Below, piece after piece: positions 1 to 11,093 of a DNA stretch of 64,000 nucleotides (position 1 is the first letter of the stretch; the number at the start of each line of letters is the position of its first letter). The notes beneath the pieces were generated by a model. It saw nothing but the letters and a program-made list of their open reading frames with translations, was not told where the DNA came from and made no database searches. The translations under genes and the position numbers were made by a program. The DNA comes from Leuctra nigra. Taxonomy: Eukaryota > Arthropoda > Insecta > Plecoptera > Leuctridae. The DNA lies in assembly GCA_934045905.1 (NCBI GenBank), contig OW203771.1:16791701-16855700 (forward strand), given 5' to 3'.

Positions 1-28
1 CATTATTTGCAGATATGCAAATAATGTC

Positions 29-487
29 TCATGGTCACTAGCATAGGGTCTATAAGTCTAGTATGGTCTAGTATCGTCGCTAGCATGGGGTCTAGTAGTC
101 TAGTATGGTCTAGTACGGTCGCTAGCATGGGGTCTTTTAGTCTAGTATGGTCTAGTATGGTCGCTAGCATGGGGTCTAGTAGTCTAGTATGGTCCATGGG
201 GTCTAGTAGTCTAGTATGGTCTAGTATGGTCGTAGCATGAGGTCTAGTTGTCTAGTATGGTCGCTAGTATGGGGTCTATTAGCCTAGTATGGTCTAGTAT
301 GGTCGCTAGCATGGGGTCTATTAGTCTAGTATGGTCTAGTATGGTCGCTAGCATGGGGTCTATTAGTCTAGTATGGTCTAGTATGGTCGCTATAGCATAG
401 GGTCTATTAGTCTAGTAAGGTCTAGTATGGTCGCTAGCATGGGGTCTATTAGTCTAGTATGGTCTAGTATGGTTGCTAGCGCTAGCA
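29..487. repeat. 42-bp minisatellite array
   Basis: About eleven imperfect head-to-tail copies of a unit near 42 bp, built from the shorter motif CTAGTATGGT followed by CGCTAGCATGG. Some units are shortened, for example around 190-240 and 380-400. The open frames across it on both strands are by-products of the period being a multiple of three. The array may continue to the left of the window. The first 26 bases are a near-perfect palindrome. Confidence 0.9.
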
Positions 488-779
488 TGCTATACATCAG
501 ATTTTGTGCGTAAATGCATCTGTACCAGGTAGAAGGCCAGAAGTCCATTTCTCGATTTTGGGTTGCACAGTTTTGGAGATAATGAAGCTCTATCAATTGC
601 CATTTGACTGATGTCAACAAATATAGTTGTTGCAATATTATCTAACACAAAAACTAAACCAATCGATTTTAATATGTATATAATCATCCTAAATACATTT
701 CTTTAAAACTATTCATACAACAAAAATGTTGCAATTATTCTGAAATCTTATCGTAGACCTGAATATTACAAATGAAGGC
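488..779. other. no feature seen
   Basis: AT-rich single-copy-looking sequence after the minisatellite. I see no exon, repeat end or RNA gene in it. Confidence 0.5.
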
Positions 780-849
780 ATAGATATCGGAGAGGGTGAT
801 CGGGTAAGAGGTATCGGATAGATATCGGAGAGGGTGATCGGGTAAGAGG
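780..849. repeat. 38-bp tandem duplication
   Basis: Two copies of a segment beginning ATAGATATCGGAGAGG, starting at 780 and 818, identical over about 32 bp. Confidence 0.85.
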
Positions 850-867
850 GGGTTTAGTGCAAGTTAT

Positions 868-1011
868 CTATCTTTATCACGCCGGCATATAGTAAGTGAC
901 TCGCCCCTCTGAAATGAGTACCCGGTACGCCACTGGTTTCTATCTTCATCACGCCGGCATATAGTAAGTGTCTCGCCCCTCTGAAATGAGTACCCGGTAC
1001 GCCACTGGCTT
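868..1011. repeat. 72-bp tandem duplication
   Basis: Two copies starting at 868 and 940 of a segment containing CACGCCGGCATATAGTAAG and GAGTACCCGGTACGCCACTGG. They differ at only a few positions, so the duplication is recent. Confidence 0.85.
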
Positions 1012-1164
1012 CTATGCATACGATGTGTCATCGATCATCGAATGTTCTCTTGTTGTTGTCACAAATAATCCAAGGTCAATCCATGAGCAGGTAAATATTA
1101 TGTAACCCGAGTGTTTATTTTCATCACGTGTTGACTTGACAGTCTCAGCATCCCGAGCGACAGA

Positions 1165-1530
1165 TCAAGGAGCAAGTTGGCTCAGGAACTAGCTCTGAGC
1201 TTGCAGGAAAACCTGGTTCGATCCCGACGTGTTTTTTGGGGGACTTAACGTCGCACTGTTCTGCAACGAGGCTAATGGCGGCGGATGAATGATTATGAGG
1301 ATGATTGGGAGATGATGGTGAAGAGTAGGTAAGGATGGAAGGTGGGAAGGAGGCGGTCGTGGCCTATTAGTAGGGTACCTTCCCAGCATTTGTCTGTCGA
1401 CTGAGGGAAAACCACGAAAAAACCCAGTCAGGAAGGACGGCCGCGGGAATCGAACCCGGTTCTCCGGAATACAAGTTCAGAGCGTTACCACTCACCCAAC
1501 CTGTTCCGTGATCCAGACGTGTTCCCTCAA
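1165..1530 (+). mobile_element. tRNA-derived SINE, composite copy
   Basis: The left part (about 1168-1230) reads like a tRNA head on the + strand. It has an A-box-like AGTTGGCTCAGG and a B-box-like GGTTCGATCCCGAC, followed by a T-rich stretch. The body carries GGCGGCGGATGAATGATTATG and the shared segment TCGACTGAGGGAAAACCACG. The right part (about 1435-1510) has a second tRNA-like head on the opposite strand, because GGGAATCGAACC is the complement of a B box. The same body recurs near 2285, 14050, 17400, 25081-25880 and 63755, so this is an interspersed family and not a tRNA gene. Confidence 0.7.
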
Positions 1531-1628
1531 TCTAGAGGCAAATGATGGGTGGGTTTCCTAGTAATAGGCCACGAATAGTGTTGGGAATTTTCTTTATATT
1601 TTCTTGTTGAAAATTTTCATTAAATTTT

Positions 1629-2020
1629 CAATGTTTGGAATGGGCTTCCACGCTGCCATTTGCTCTCACTAGGAGCGCTAGGGTGAATTGTTCTTTTTCC
1701 TTCCACGCATGCGTCTGTACAAAATGACAGATAGATGACAGCTCACTTTAAACTTCTTGTATTTGAAATATAATGCCAAACTGTTGTGTTCGGAGTGAAG
1801 GTAATTGATTTAAAATGTAATATATTACTTATTAAATGAAGAAATAGTTTCAATTACTTACTTTTTATACTGGAAGCTCACTTTATGTTAAACAACTTCT
1901 TTTGTTTTCAATTCTGACAAAGTAGCAACAAGTCAACAAACATTTGACTGTTGCCATAGCAACCAGGTATTATCGCCCGTGGCGCGCTCTATTCTAGCTT
2001 GGAGTTTGGAAGCCCATTGG
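1629..2020. mobile_element. short TIR element (MITE), possibly THAP/P-like
   Basis: The ends share inverted AATGGGCTTCCA (left near 1638, right near 2011), giving a non-autonomous element of about 390 bp. Near 1772 there is ATGCCAAACTGTTGTG followed by a possible donor GAAG|GTAATT. This resembles the start of a THAP-domain first exon, as in P-type transposases, but the second zinc-ligand cysteine is not in frame. The boundaries and the P-element link are uncertain. Confidence 0.35.
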
Positions 2021-2857
2021 ATTAATTTTTACCCCCCGGGTGATACATTGTAATTTCAATTGCAAATGTGATACATTGTATCTTAGAGTGGAAATGTCCG
2101 CAATAATACACATTTTAGTAGGTAATGTTCGTTCATAAAATTGGAACTTTCAACTTTAAAAACACGACATGGGTCAAAAGTTAAAAACAGACGACACTTC
2201 AAACGTGAAATAGACGAAAATAAGTAACATATTTCTAGGAAAAAAAAAATAATATAAACTTGCATGGAACATTTTCAATTCCAACACAAGCCACGACCGC
2301 CTCCTCCCCACCGTCTCTTCTTGTATTCTATTCTCCCAATCATCATAATCATCATCATCATCATCATCATAGTAATCATATAGTCATCATCCGTCGGCAT
2401 TAGCCTATAGTTGCAGGACTTGCTAATATAAAAAATAGAGAGGAAAAATAACGATTTTCATGTAAATTAAACCATGGGATTTTAAATTGTACATAATGAA
2501 ACTTTGCAATATCACAAACAAACATCGTTTCCAATTCAAATGTTTGTTGAAAAAATGTCCATCACATGCTAATAAAAAAATCTGAGTTGATGTTGCAGCA
2601 GTTTTGCTGTTTACTTTCCAAAGTTTCCATATCTTAAAAACTTTTCCAAAAGATAACAAACAGAAATCTTTCTATTTTTACCAAAAGTTTCCCCCCTCCC
2701 CCGTTGAAAACTTCGCCCAAGAACTTGAACCAAGGTCAGTGTAACAAAGTTGTATTTCCAACCCCCGGATCTATAAGATTGAAATATGAGGGATAAAATC
2801 AATGGTGGCGTGCTGGGTGTGGGAGGAGTCCGGGGAACATTGTTACACTTTATCATC
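2021..2857. other. repeat remnants, no gene
   Basis: Holds a SINE body fragment on the reverse strand (about 2285-2340), an (ATC)n microsatellite at about 2341-2372, and otherwise AT-rich sequence. No coding exon is supported. Confidence 0.5.
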
Positions 2858-3110
2858 CAACACGACCATGAACAGTGGCGTCATACCATTCCCAATCATA
2901 CCATTGGATACCTCGGTTCTCGTCAGATCACCGATAATTGATTGCGGTCAGCGGTTGGATGGGTGACCATTCAACTCTGCCTTGCCAGTTGCTGCCGGTG
3001 GGGTGTTTGGGGGTTAGTGTGACGACCTCCCTCCACCTGTTATCAGTCTCTCGACGGCGCGGGTTGTGGAGGCCTGTGCTGTAAATGTTACACTGTCCTA
3101 GACGGCTGGG
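2858..3110 (+). mobile_element. 5S rRNA-derived SINE (SINE3-like)
   Basis: Positions 2858-2977 follow the order of landmarks of a eukaryotic 5S rRNA: an ACGACCAT-like 5' start, then CGGTTCTCGTCAGATCACCG, then GGTCAGCGGTTGGATGGGTG followed by ACC. The last part matches the C-box region of the internal polymerase III promoter. The 5' part has a small internal duplication (ATACCATT twice). After the 5S part the sequence runs into an unrelated GC-rich body instead of the 5S 3' end, so I read it as a 5S-derived SINE and not a functional 5S gene. Confidence 0.65.
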
Positions 3111-3124
3111 TAGTGAGTTTGACA

Positions 3125-3457
3125 TTGAAGAGTTTTTAATCGATTTTTATCAATATCTTTTACCAATGTAATTGTTAACAAAATAAGGCTTTGTACGAGT
3201 ATTCAGAACAGTTCAATGAAAATAATTCCATAGCTTGTAATGGTTTATTAGATTTACTTTGTCCAACAGATGTTTAGTGCCATAATTTTACTAATTTTCG
3301 GGCACTAAACATCTGTTGGACAGAATAAAACTAATAACTTACTCAAACTATGAAATTATTATCATTAAACTGTTCTGAATACTCGTACAAAGCTCTATTT
3401 TGTTAACAATTACATTGGTAAAAGATATTGATAAAAATCGATTAAAAAACTCTTCAA
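3125..3457. mobile_element. foldback MITE, 333 bp
   Basis: The left arm starting TTGAAGAGTTTTTAATCG is repeated inverted at the right end as CGATTAAAAAACTCTTCAA. The arms are about 160 bp each and nearly perfect, with the inner arms sharing CAACAGATGTTTAGTGCC. The loop is very short. This is a non-coding foldback element. Confidence 0.85.
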
Positions 3458-4354
3458 GGCCACGCTCACTATTCAGCCCTCTTAAGCCGTTGGCCCCTTT
3501 GGTATCTTTCACAGGAGTAGGCTATACATGCCGGTACCAGGTTACCTCTCCTCCCATCTCTTTTACTTCTTGGGCATGTTTTCAATTTCTTCTGACAAAC
3601 GCTTCTTTGGGATCGGAAACTCTGTCGTCGATGAATAATGGCAAAAAGCGCCGTGCCGCGTTTAGTAAACAGAATGAAAACATTCTTTATGTTCTACAAA
3701 CACAAAGTGCAAAGTGCGGTTTACGAAATCCCCCCCCCCCCCCCCCCCCCCCCCCCAGGCGGTTATGCCCCGTGGTTCCGCCACTGCACGGGGAAAAGCT
3801 CGCTGACAGTGAGCGTGAAAATGAGAAGGGAAAGTATGGATTGTTGATATTGAACGACCATTCTGACCTTTCAGTCCGTCAGAGAGTGACATATCTATGA
3901 AATATTCACGGCATGATGGAAGACCGTTCAAAAGTTAACCGCGGTTTTAAATTAATCGAACTTTTTCACCCTTCACGTGTTGTTGATTCAGAAGTTATGG
4001 CGTCATAACGTACGCTCTACCGGGAGAAAAACCGTAGGAAAGTGTAGGAAAAAACAACGAAGTTGTCGGAACTTGACTATGAAAATGATTGAACATTTTC
4101 GCCTCAACTATAGTGGGCCTCTAAGAGAGGAGCAAAATCAGGCATCCCCATTTCGCCCAGTAGAGGAAAAAAAATTAGAAACTAGTCGTTATTAATATAC
4201 TTATAGCCGCGTGTACACGAGTTTTCTATTCTTGTTTTGAAAGGAAATGTTTTGTATCTTTTGGTATACGACACAGTCCCACTTGAAGACGTCTAGGGAT
4301 GCATGGAATCTTTGATGGAATCAATGTAACACCAAAATGTATTAAACATACATT
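3458..4354. other. no gene; 27-base poly-C tract
   Basis: Contains an uninterrupted run of 27 C at 3730-3756. An open frame of 166 codons runs through this stretch, but it has no domain, uses low-complexity sequence and overlaps the poly-C run, so I do not call a gene. Confidence 0.5.
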
Positions 4355-4355
4355 A

Positions 4356-4653
4356 TACTCTGTTCCTAAGGCAGACACACTCATTGTTCTCGTTTTATGA
4401 TGTATTATAGGGAAACTAACAATGGACCTGACCTTATCGTAAAAACCTAAAAGTGTCAAAACATACCTCATAAATACATACATACCATTGTGGAATAATA
4501 TTCCACCCCCTAAGCGAGCTAAGAGCTACAAGGTTGTAAACGACCTCGAACAAGGGATGTGCAATAAATGGTCGAGGATACAATAAGAGCAAATGATTTT
4601 ACGATACCTTATAAAACGAGAACAATGAGTGTGTCTGCCTTAGGAACAGAGTA
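4356..4653. mobile_element. TIR element with TA duplication, 298 bp
   Basis: The terminal inverted repeats, about 44 bp, are virtually perfect (outer part TACTCTGTTCCTAAGGCAGA). They are flanked by TA at 4354-4355 and 4654-4655, as in Tc1/mariner-type MITEs. Confidence 0.8.
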
Positions 4654-4655
4654 TA

Positions 4656-5011
4656 GGTAAAGTACGCCCAGCGAGCTTGTGAAACCAGTTCAGCAAATGC
4701 AGTGTAAAATTCAACAATGGGTTTAGCTTGTAATCCGGAGTGTTTTGACGCGTGTCCGGTTGTAAATATATCTCAACCACTGCAGGTAATCGGGAAAGGG
4801 TTGTTTTGTTGTGGTGCCAAATATCTTTCAATGCAGTTGGCTTAATTATAATTCAAGGAAAGTTGTTTAAAATGGCAACAGTGTAAGTGGAAGGGGTGGC
4901 AGGTCATAAAAAGAGTTGTATCTTGTCAGAGCTTAACTGTCGAACAAGGGTCGAACAATACTGCTCATCTTATGAAAGGATTAGCTCCACGCTCGCTGGG
5001 CGTACTATACC
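4656..5011. mobile_element. TIR element, 356 bp
   Basis: Inverted ends GGTAAAGTACGCCCAGCGAG(C) at 4656 and its complement at 4991-5011, with one mismatch in 21. It abuts the previous element, so two small DNA elements lie side by side. Confidence 0.75.
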
Positions 5012-5162
5012 AAAGGAATTACCTCGAAGGATGTGATCTAGGAGTTACATAGAGTTGTTTATTTTTAAAGTCAAATTCCTCGAACTTTTGAGTACATCAC
5101 CATGATGGAGAAATAAAACCATTTGGCACGACTGCCTTCTTCAATCATCTTTCATCAGTTAC

Positions 5163-5473
5163 TCAACATGATACAAAAAATAGTTTTAATACAAAATGTC
5201 CATTATAAATTGCAAAAGTTAATGCACTAATCTGTGCACTGCATGAAAGTCCCAAACAATGAGCGACATCACCGGCAAGCCGGCCAGCATGCGTGCTGCA
5301 GCTCGTATATATGTAATGTTCGAAGATATGAAGATGGCAGTTGAACATGCTAACTGCCTGCCGAGAATAACTCTGCAGGGTGGGTGGGGTGATATCATGC
5401 AGCACCGCCCAGGACACGGGGGTGACCTAGAAGCCGGCTTCCTGCATTCGGATACATAGTTCAAGTTTACCAA
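5163..5473. other. GC-rich island, possible exon remnant
   Basis: About 200 bp are clearly richer in GC than the surroundings and open on both strands. The + frame 5259-5459 starts at an ATG and reads MSDITGKPASMRAAARIYVM before continuing. I do not recognise the protein. No convincing acceptor/donor pair is visible, so this could be a degraded exon, a captured gene fragment or part of an unknown element. Confidence 0.25.
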
Positions 5474-6266
5474 TCAGGGCAGATATTCTAGAATTTTAAA
5501 TATGAATCCGATTCATGGCCATGGCTATAGAAGCTGCCAAAGACTTCTGGAATGCGATACTGGCCAAACTACTGCACCCAAAGTAATGATATTTTTTCTC
5601 ATTATAAAAGTGATTCTAAATCTCAAGTGAAATTTGGTATTAGAAAAAAAAATACCAATTTAGCCACCATAATCCCAGGTCCCATTTTGTGTCTGGTCTG
5701 GGGAAGGGCCTCACACAACATATGGGTTCAGGCCAAGGGTTCGGAAATTTTTTGATTTGAAGAAATGAATTTAGAATAAAATTGGATTTTCGTAAAAGCT
5801 TAATTTATATATCTTTATTTGTACCGATATTTCTGCATTTTATGATCAATCCAAATTTCCCCCACCCCCTCACCTTGTAACGACAAGGAGAATAACATTG
5901 ACCATCCCCCTTAACACCATCAAATAGATTAGTGAACTTCACAGTTTCATATTCTAATCAACCTGGGATGTATACTTTTTACTTTTGGAGTTGATTGGAC
6001 GATGATTAAAGGAAATTACTAAAGTTATAGAAACCTTCTCAATGTTTGACTCTGACTAAGGAAACCACCCCACTTTGGGCTCTAAAGCAAGTATGTTGCC
6101 ATCAGGGACTGGAACCAGAACCGGCCGAACCGGAACCGGTACCAGAACCGAAAAGAAACGTTATTTTTATAGGAACCGGAACCGGAATCGGAAACCTTAA
6201 TAATATTAAATATTATTTGGAAGGTGCTGCAAGCGCGAGCAATTTTGCTGCTTTTTGTAGACACTT

Positions 6267-6565
6267 TTTGCGATACGATTGGAGACGAAATGGGTAGACC
6301 AAATTATTTGAAATTTTAATCGTGATTAGATAAAAGACAAACTTAGGGTTATCCCTTGGTACATTTTGATATTTTTTTTTCGTTATTTAGTAATAATTAG
6401 TGGATTTTTGGTAAAAAATTAGCCATTTTCTTGTCTTCCTGGGCGCCGTATAAAATTAAATTTAAAAATGTGCCAAGTGATAACCCTAAGTTTGTCTTTC
6501 TTCTAATCATGATTAAAATTTGAGATCAATTAATTTAAGGGTTTGGTCTCCAATCGTATCGCAAA
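6267..6565. mobile_element. foldback MITE nested in the hAT-like element
   Basis: Perfect 20-bp inverted ends TTTGCGATACGATTGGAGAC. The similarity continues inward through the ACAAACTTAGGGTTATC segment in both arms. Total length is 299 bp and it is non-coding. Confidence 0.8.
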
Positions 6566-6768
6566 TTTCATAGTTTTGCGCGGTTTTGTTGAATAACCGG
6601 CGCCTAATTAACGATGCAATAAGCAAAAATGAAAAAGTGCTACTAATATACAATCAGACTGATCATGTGAACATCCTGTAAAAGTTACACGCACTTATGA
6701 AAAAAAATTCTCTCTCAATTAACTAAAACGGCCGAGCGCTAGTATCACCTTAAGGGTTCTTTAAATAA

Positions 6769-7640
6769 CTAGGAAAACGCTCTGAGTAACGCGTTGATGA
6801 GCGAGCACGGATACGCGGAACACCTCGAACCGAAATTATGTCTATCGAAAATATCATTAAAAGCCAATAAATCTTGAATTTCGTCAGACTTGAATAAAAA
6901 TCTCTAAATATTCCTAAAATGTTAGTATCAACCCTTATGATTGAACTGTTCCTTGTTAATTTTCAAAAATCACAGGATCTCTTTAAAAAAATATACCTGG
7001 GACCACTCAAATCATATGATATTAGTGTGTACACAATATCAGATCAATCTGTTGAACAGTCATTATTAGTTTCATTTCGTTTGAAACTTTCTGCTCTAAC
7101 TACCTTGCCTTGAACTGAAGATTCGAAGTCGCCGTGAATTTGACAGCCAACAAGCAAAATGTCCCTAAAATTACAAAAACTTTTGAAAATAACGACAGAT
7201 TTGACTGAAAATTGGCAAAAATACCTTAAATGTTGGTACCAATGACCATGCAAAGTTTTTAGTTGGTCGGTCAATCGGTTCTAGTTTAAAATTCAAAAAT
7301 CACAGGAAAAATGGTTTCAAATTTGAACCAATGGGAGGATTTGGCTGAAATTTATTATGATTGGGTACAATGTTAGTTGCAATGACTTTGCTAAATTTCA
7401 AATTGATCAAACCAACCAATCGAAAGATAATTTTTTTTTAATTTGCACCAATCAGGGGATTTCAAAAAAATTAGGGTCTGCAACAATCAGAAATGTTACG
7501 TACTTGTGTGCAAAATTTCAGCTCGATCGAAGAAAAACTCTGACCTGTATATCGTCAGTAACAGAAAAAAAAAAAAAAAAAAAAAAACAGAGGTCCGTGC
7601 CAAAAGAGCCAAAAGGATACGCTCGCTTCGCTCGCTCAAT
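6769..7640 (+). mobile_element. GCGAGCG-family repeat, short form
   Basis: Begins CTAGGAAAACGCTCTGAG, continues with AACGCGTTGATGAGCGAGCA and ends with a poly-A run plus CGCTCGCTTCGCTCGCTCAA. It matches the second half of the 1.32-kb copies at 22275 and 27317 and lacks their first module. It is made of diverged modules of about 150 bp, each with a core like CATGCAAAGTTTTAAGTTG(A)TC. Non-coding; mechanism of spread unknown. Confidence 0.7.
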
Positions 7641-7944
7641 TAATTTCATTGCATTTTTTCTTCATTGCCTTTTAAATCTGAAATTATTTACTAGGTACCT
7701 TCAGTTTTCAAATAAATCAACACCGAGTCAAATTAATTTTAGACATTTCTGAGAACGTACCCAGTAGTCGATTAAAAAAAATGTCTAAATTTGATTGAAG
7801 TTTAACCGATTGTAACCCTTATGGAACCGAAATAGAACCGGAATCGGAACCTTTTTTTTATTTTTGCCAGGAACCGTAACGTAGGAACCGATATTTTTAA
7901 AAACTTGGAACCGGAACCGACATTCATTTGGGTTCCAATCCCTA

Positions 7945-9400
7945 ATTGTCATCTAACCAGCTCGACAATCTAAAGACTGCTTTCCCTTTTCCCTTGACCT
8001 TAATGCTTTGTTTTTAATGAACATCGTGTAGTAAATCCTGATTATGAAATATCACTCGTAGCCACCCCCGAGCTAATTGGGGTGAACTAGAAAACACCGA
8101 CATGCGACTTCCTGCATTTTCAAACATCAAAGATATTCGGAGTTGATTGCCAAGGAAATTAAGATCAACATCGAGTTCAACCACGAATACCAACAAACAG
8201 AAAGGAGAAAAGCAGGAAGTCTTCAGGGCTTTCATAAAAATTAAACTTGAAAGTTTTAGGGACCCCCAAAAAATCTCACTTCCAATAACAGTGATATATT
8301 TTTATATAAATTTAGAGTTCATCTCAAAAAACAAAAATGTATAAGGGCCGGAATTACCAAAGTGAGCCGGATTAACTAATGACTAAATTGGCGGCACAGC
8401 CAATCTGATTACCTCAATCAATATGATTGAAACATTTGAATTTAATCCAAACGTTAGTTAATTCCGAACGATTTAGTTTCAAAGCTTTGAAGGTCTTAAG
8501 TAATACGGGCCTAAAGAAATTTCGTTCGTAGAAACCACAATAGAAGATTTGAATTTGATAAAAAAGAATCAATTTTGTTTTTCTATTTAGTGGGGGTATT
8601 TCCGATAGCTTTATAAACTTTCAATTTCTCAAAGTCCATTTCTATGCAAGTAGTTCAACCCCTCAGGCATGATGGTATAAAGCCCTCAGGTAGCACCAAA
8701 CTTCATAGTGGACCTTGAAGATAAAGATCATTTCTAAATTGAAAATATCCATTTTTATCCTGCTATGAAGTTGTCCATGTTGACACACACACAAACCTTC
8801 CGACTGGCTATGCAATCCAAACATCAGATTTAATATCGCGAGTATTTGATATCTACTATGAGGTGGTCTCTGAAACTTTATACTACCTCGACATAAAGAA
8901 TATCGCATTGCATCTGATGTCATTCATTTCATATTCATTTTCTCATTATAACTTGACAATTGAGAAGCGTATAACAACGTCAGTTCATATTTAGTTATTC
9001 CCAAGGTTTCACTTTATGAGACGATACGTATAAAACACAAAAAGTTGATCTACTATAATCAAATCAAATAATTCTTAGAATTTTAGTCAAATATTATTTC
9101 TCTTTGATAAATGCTTTCATAAACTTTTAGTTGTCAGTCGTATTTTTCAGTAACGATTAAAAAGGCACAAAGAAATTATTGTAACATGGGATGTGTTGTT
9201 TGTATAATGTTGCACTTATTTAATTTGCTTAATTTGTATGCTTTTATTCGCTAGAAGTTCTAAAGCCAGAAACTTGAAAACAAATCTCGAATGCTTCTCA
9301 GAAAACTTTTACAACCGACCAGTCTTTAATTTCCATCACCATTTGAAGTCATCTCAATTTAATCAAATCATCTATTCACCAAAATTACCATCATTTGCGG
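7945..9400. other. no gene; one weak MITE
   Basis: AT-rich sequence. Positions 8343-8514 have weakly matching inverted ends (GGGCCGGAATTACC against the complement of GTAATACGGGCC), suggesting an old MITE. No exon is supported elsewhere. Confidence 0.4.
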
Positions 9401-9404
9401 TCTT

Positions 9405-9545
9405 CAGTAGAGACGAGCTAAGATCAAAGGTCGGAACACCGATCGTGCCAAGAACGAATGGGAGTCTCTGAACTCGAACTCACGTCCCACCGACTATACC
9501 GAGTGATCTTGTCTTGTAATTTTTTTCAAACTAGTGTTGGAAATG
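9405..9545 (-). mobile_element. tRNA-derived SINE, second family
   Basis: On the - strand a tRNA-like head is visible, with an A-box-like CTCGGTATAGTCGG and a B-box-like GAGTTCGAGTTC. It is preceded by the T-rich 9515-9530 stretch. Only the head and some body remain. Confidence 0.5.
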
Positions 9546-10339
9546 TCAAAGCTGTTCATTGGCTCTGGCTCTTGTTTGTGTTTGTTGACTTGTTATCGCA
9601 TAAAGAAGGCTGTAATTTACTGACGAATAAACCACAACTATAGATGATTATTATGAAACTCTACGTTGCCAATTGCTGCCATCAGAGAGGTCACAGCCCT
9701 CCGTACTGATTTGTACTAGGTATAATTATAGTTTATTGCCTAGCATACTTTTTATATCTTTCAAAGAAACGCTCTTATTTCATACCCACATGTAGATAAT
9801 TTGTTTTCAGTAGGTATTTGACATCCAAAATTAACAATTTACTCATTAAAATTGTTAGTAGTAAAATTATTATTTTGATCCACATTCTAATAGATAAAAT
9901 AATCTACTCGTAGAAAATGTCCTAGCAATATAATAACCAGGATAACATCGTAAATTCCTAGAATTTACGAAAAAGCCAAGTCAAACATAAGCACAGTATA
10001 AAGCCAGAACATATAAAAAAATCTAAAAATTGAAGATACCAAATTCGGTATTTTAATAGACATCCTCAAAACAACTGCAAAAAACTATATATTTCCTAAA
10101 CAAAATGCAATAACGCCAACAAATTTAAGATTTCTTTATTTGTCACTTCACTTCTACCGACCTTCTCCCAACAATAGTGAATTAGCGAATGAATAAATTA
10201 AGGCAACACATCTTGCATTGCATGGCATACGAGGATTATCTTTGAATATTAAATCCAAAAAACATATACATAATGATGCCTCGAGAGCTGGTGGGCTAGG
10301 GCCGAAATAGGGCTGCTTGGATAATTAACTTTTAATTTC
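9546..10339. other. no feature seen
   Basis: AT-rich sequence with no coding exon, RNA gene or clear repeat end. Confidence 0.5.
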
Positions 10340-10467
10340 TTAGGCCGTGTAGAACCAACTTTGGATTAAGTTAATTATCGGTGGTTAGTGGAATTTAGTG
10401 AATCCTATTGGCTGTGGAATTGGCGCCAACTGGATTCATTAATCCAGAGTTGGTCCTACCCGGCCTT
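10340..10467. mobile_element. MITE, GGCCGGGTAGGACCAACT family
   Basis: Inverted ends TAGGCCGTGTAGAACCAACT and the complement of AGTTGGTCCTACCCGGCCTT. The inner arms share GGATTAAGTTAATTATCG with the copy at 55895-56060. The element is 128 bp and non-coding. Confidence 0.75.
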
Positions 10468-11093
10468 GGCGGTTACATCACAAAGAATAACTACACTGCC
10501 CGAAATTAAATTAAAATCTGATATCTTGCTCACTGCTATTTTATGATAGTAAATTGCTCAGTTTTTATGATGGTAATAAGTAACATTATACAACATATTG
10601 ATAATTAAAATGATGGCAGAAAAAATTAGTTACAAATAATTCTTGACCGCTGCCAATTACAGAAGAAATTACATTATTTTATAGTTCAATATCTGCTACA
10701 ATTTATCTGTGTACTATTCTGTGTACTATATTATATACCTGCCATTACAATGGAAGAAATGTCAAAGTTGTTGTATAGCAACATTGTTGCTGGACAATAA
10801 TAGTTTAACTAAAAGCTATAATTTATGAACATGTTACCACATTGTGGCGAGTTGAATCACCTCTATGTATAAATAGACACATGCATGCTCTGCTGTGGCT
10901 TGCGAGAAACCATACCTAGATGAAGAAGATAATTACCTTCGCTTATCTGTAATGAGAGATGGATTGTGCAGTTTGTGATAGAAACATGATGACGCACTAT
11001 TTAGCGATTGTTTGAGATTTTGACACTGATGGCCCGGTACAAATATTACGAAATCTTTCGTTTCAGGTCCAATCAATTGAATCTGTAGTTAAA
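10468..11093. other. no feature seen
   Basis: AT-rich sequence between two repeats. Nothing recognisable. Confidence 0.45.

Larger units (their letters stand above)
6103..7944. mobile_element. hAT-like element with GGAACC repeats, carrying nested repeats
   Basis: The ends are CAGGGACTGGAACC on the left and the complement of TAGGGATTGGAACC on the right. The flanking octamers are GTTGCCAT and ATTGTCAT (6 of 8 identical), which fits an old hAT 8-bp target duplication. Just inside both ends are degenerate GGAACCGGAACC-type repeats (6111-6190 and 7820-7925). The interior is occupied by a foldback element (6267-6565) and a GCGAGCG-family repeat (6769-7640). No transposase remains. Confidence 0.6.

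Noticed and set aside
29..487. CRISPR-like or coding repeat at the window start
   Set aside because: Units are contiguous with no unique spacers, and the open frames arise from a 42-bp period.
1165..1530. True tRNA genes
   Set aside because: A and B boxes are visible but no acceptor stem or complete cloverleaf forms, and the same segment is dispersed in many copies.
3400..3900. A 166-codon open frame
   Set aside because: It runs from a foldback arm through a poly-C tract and has no recognisable domain or splice support.
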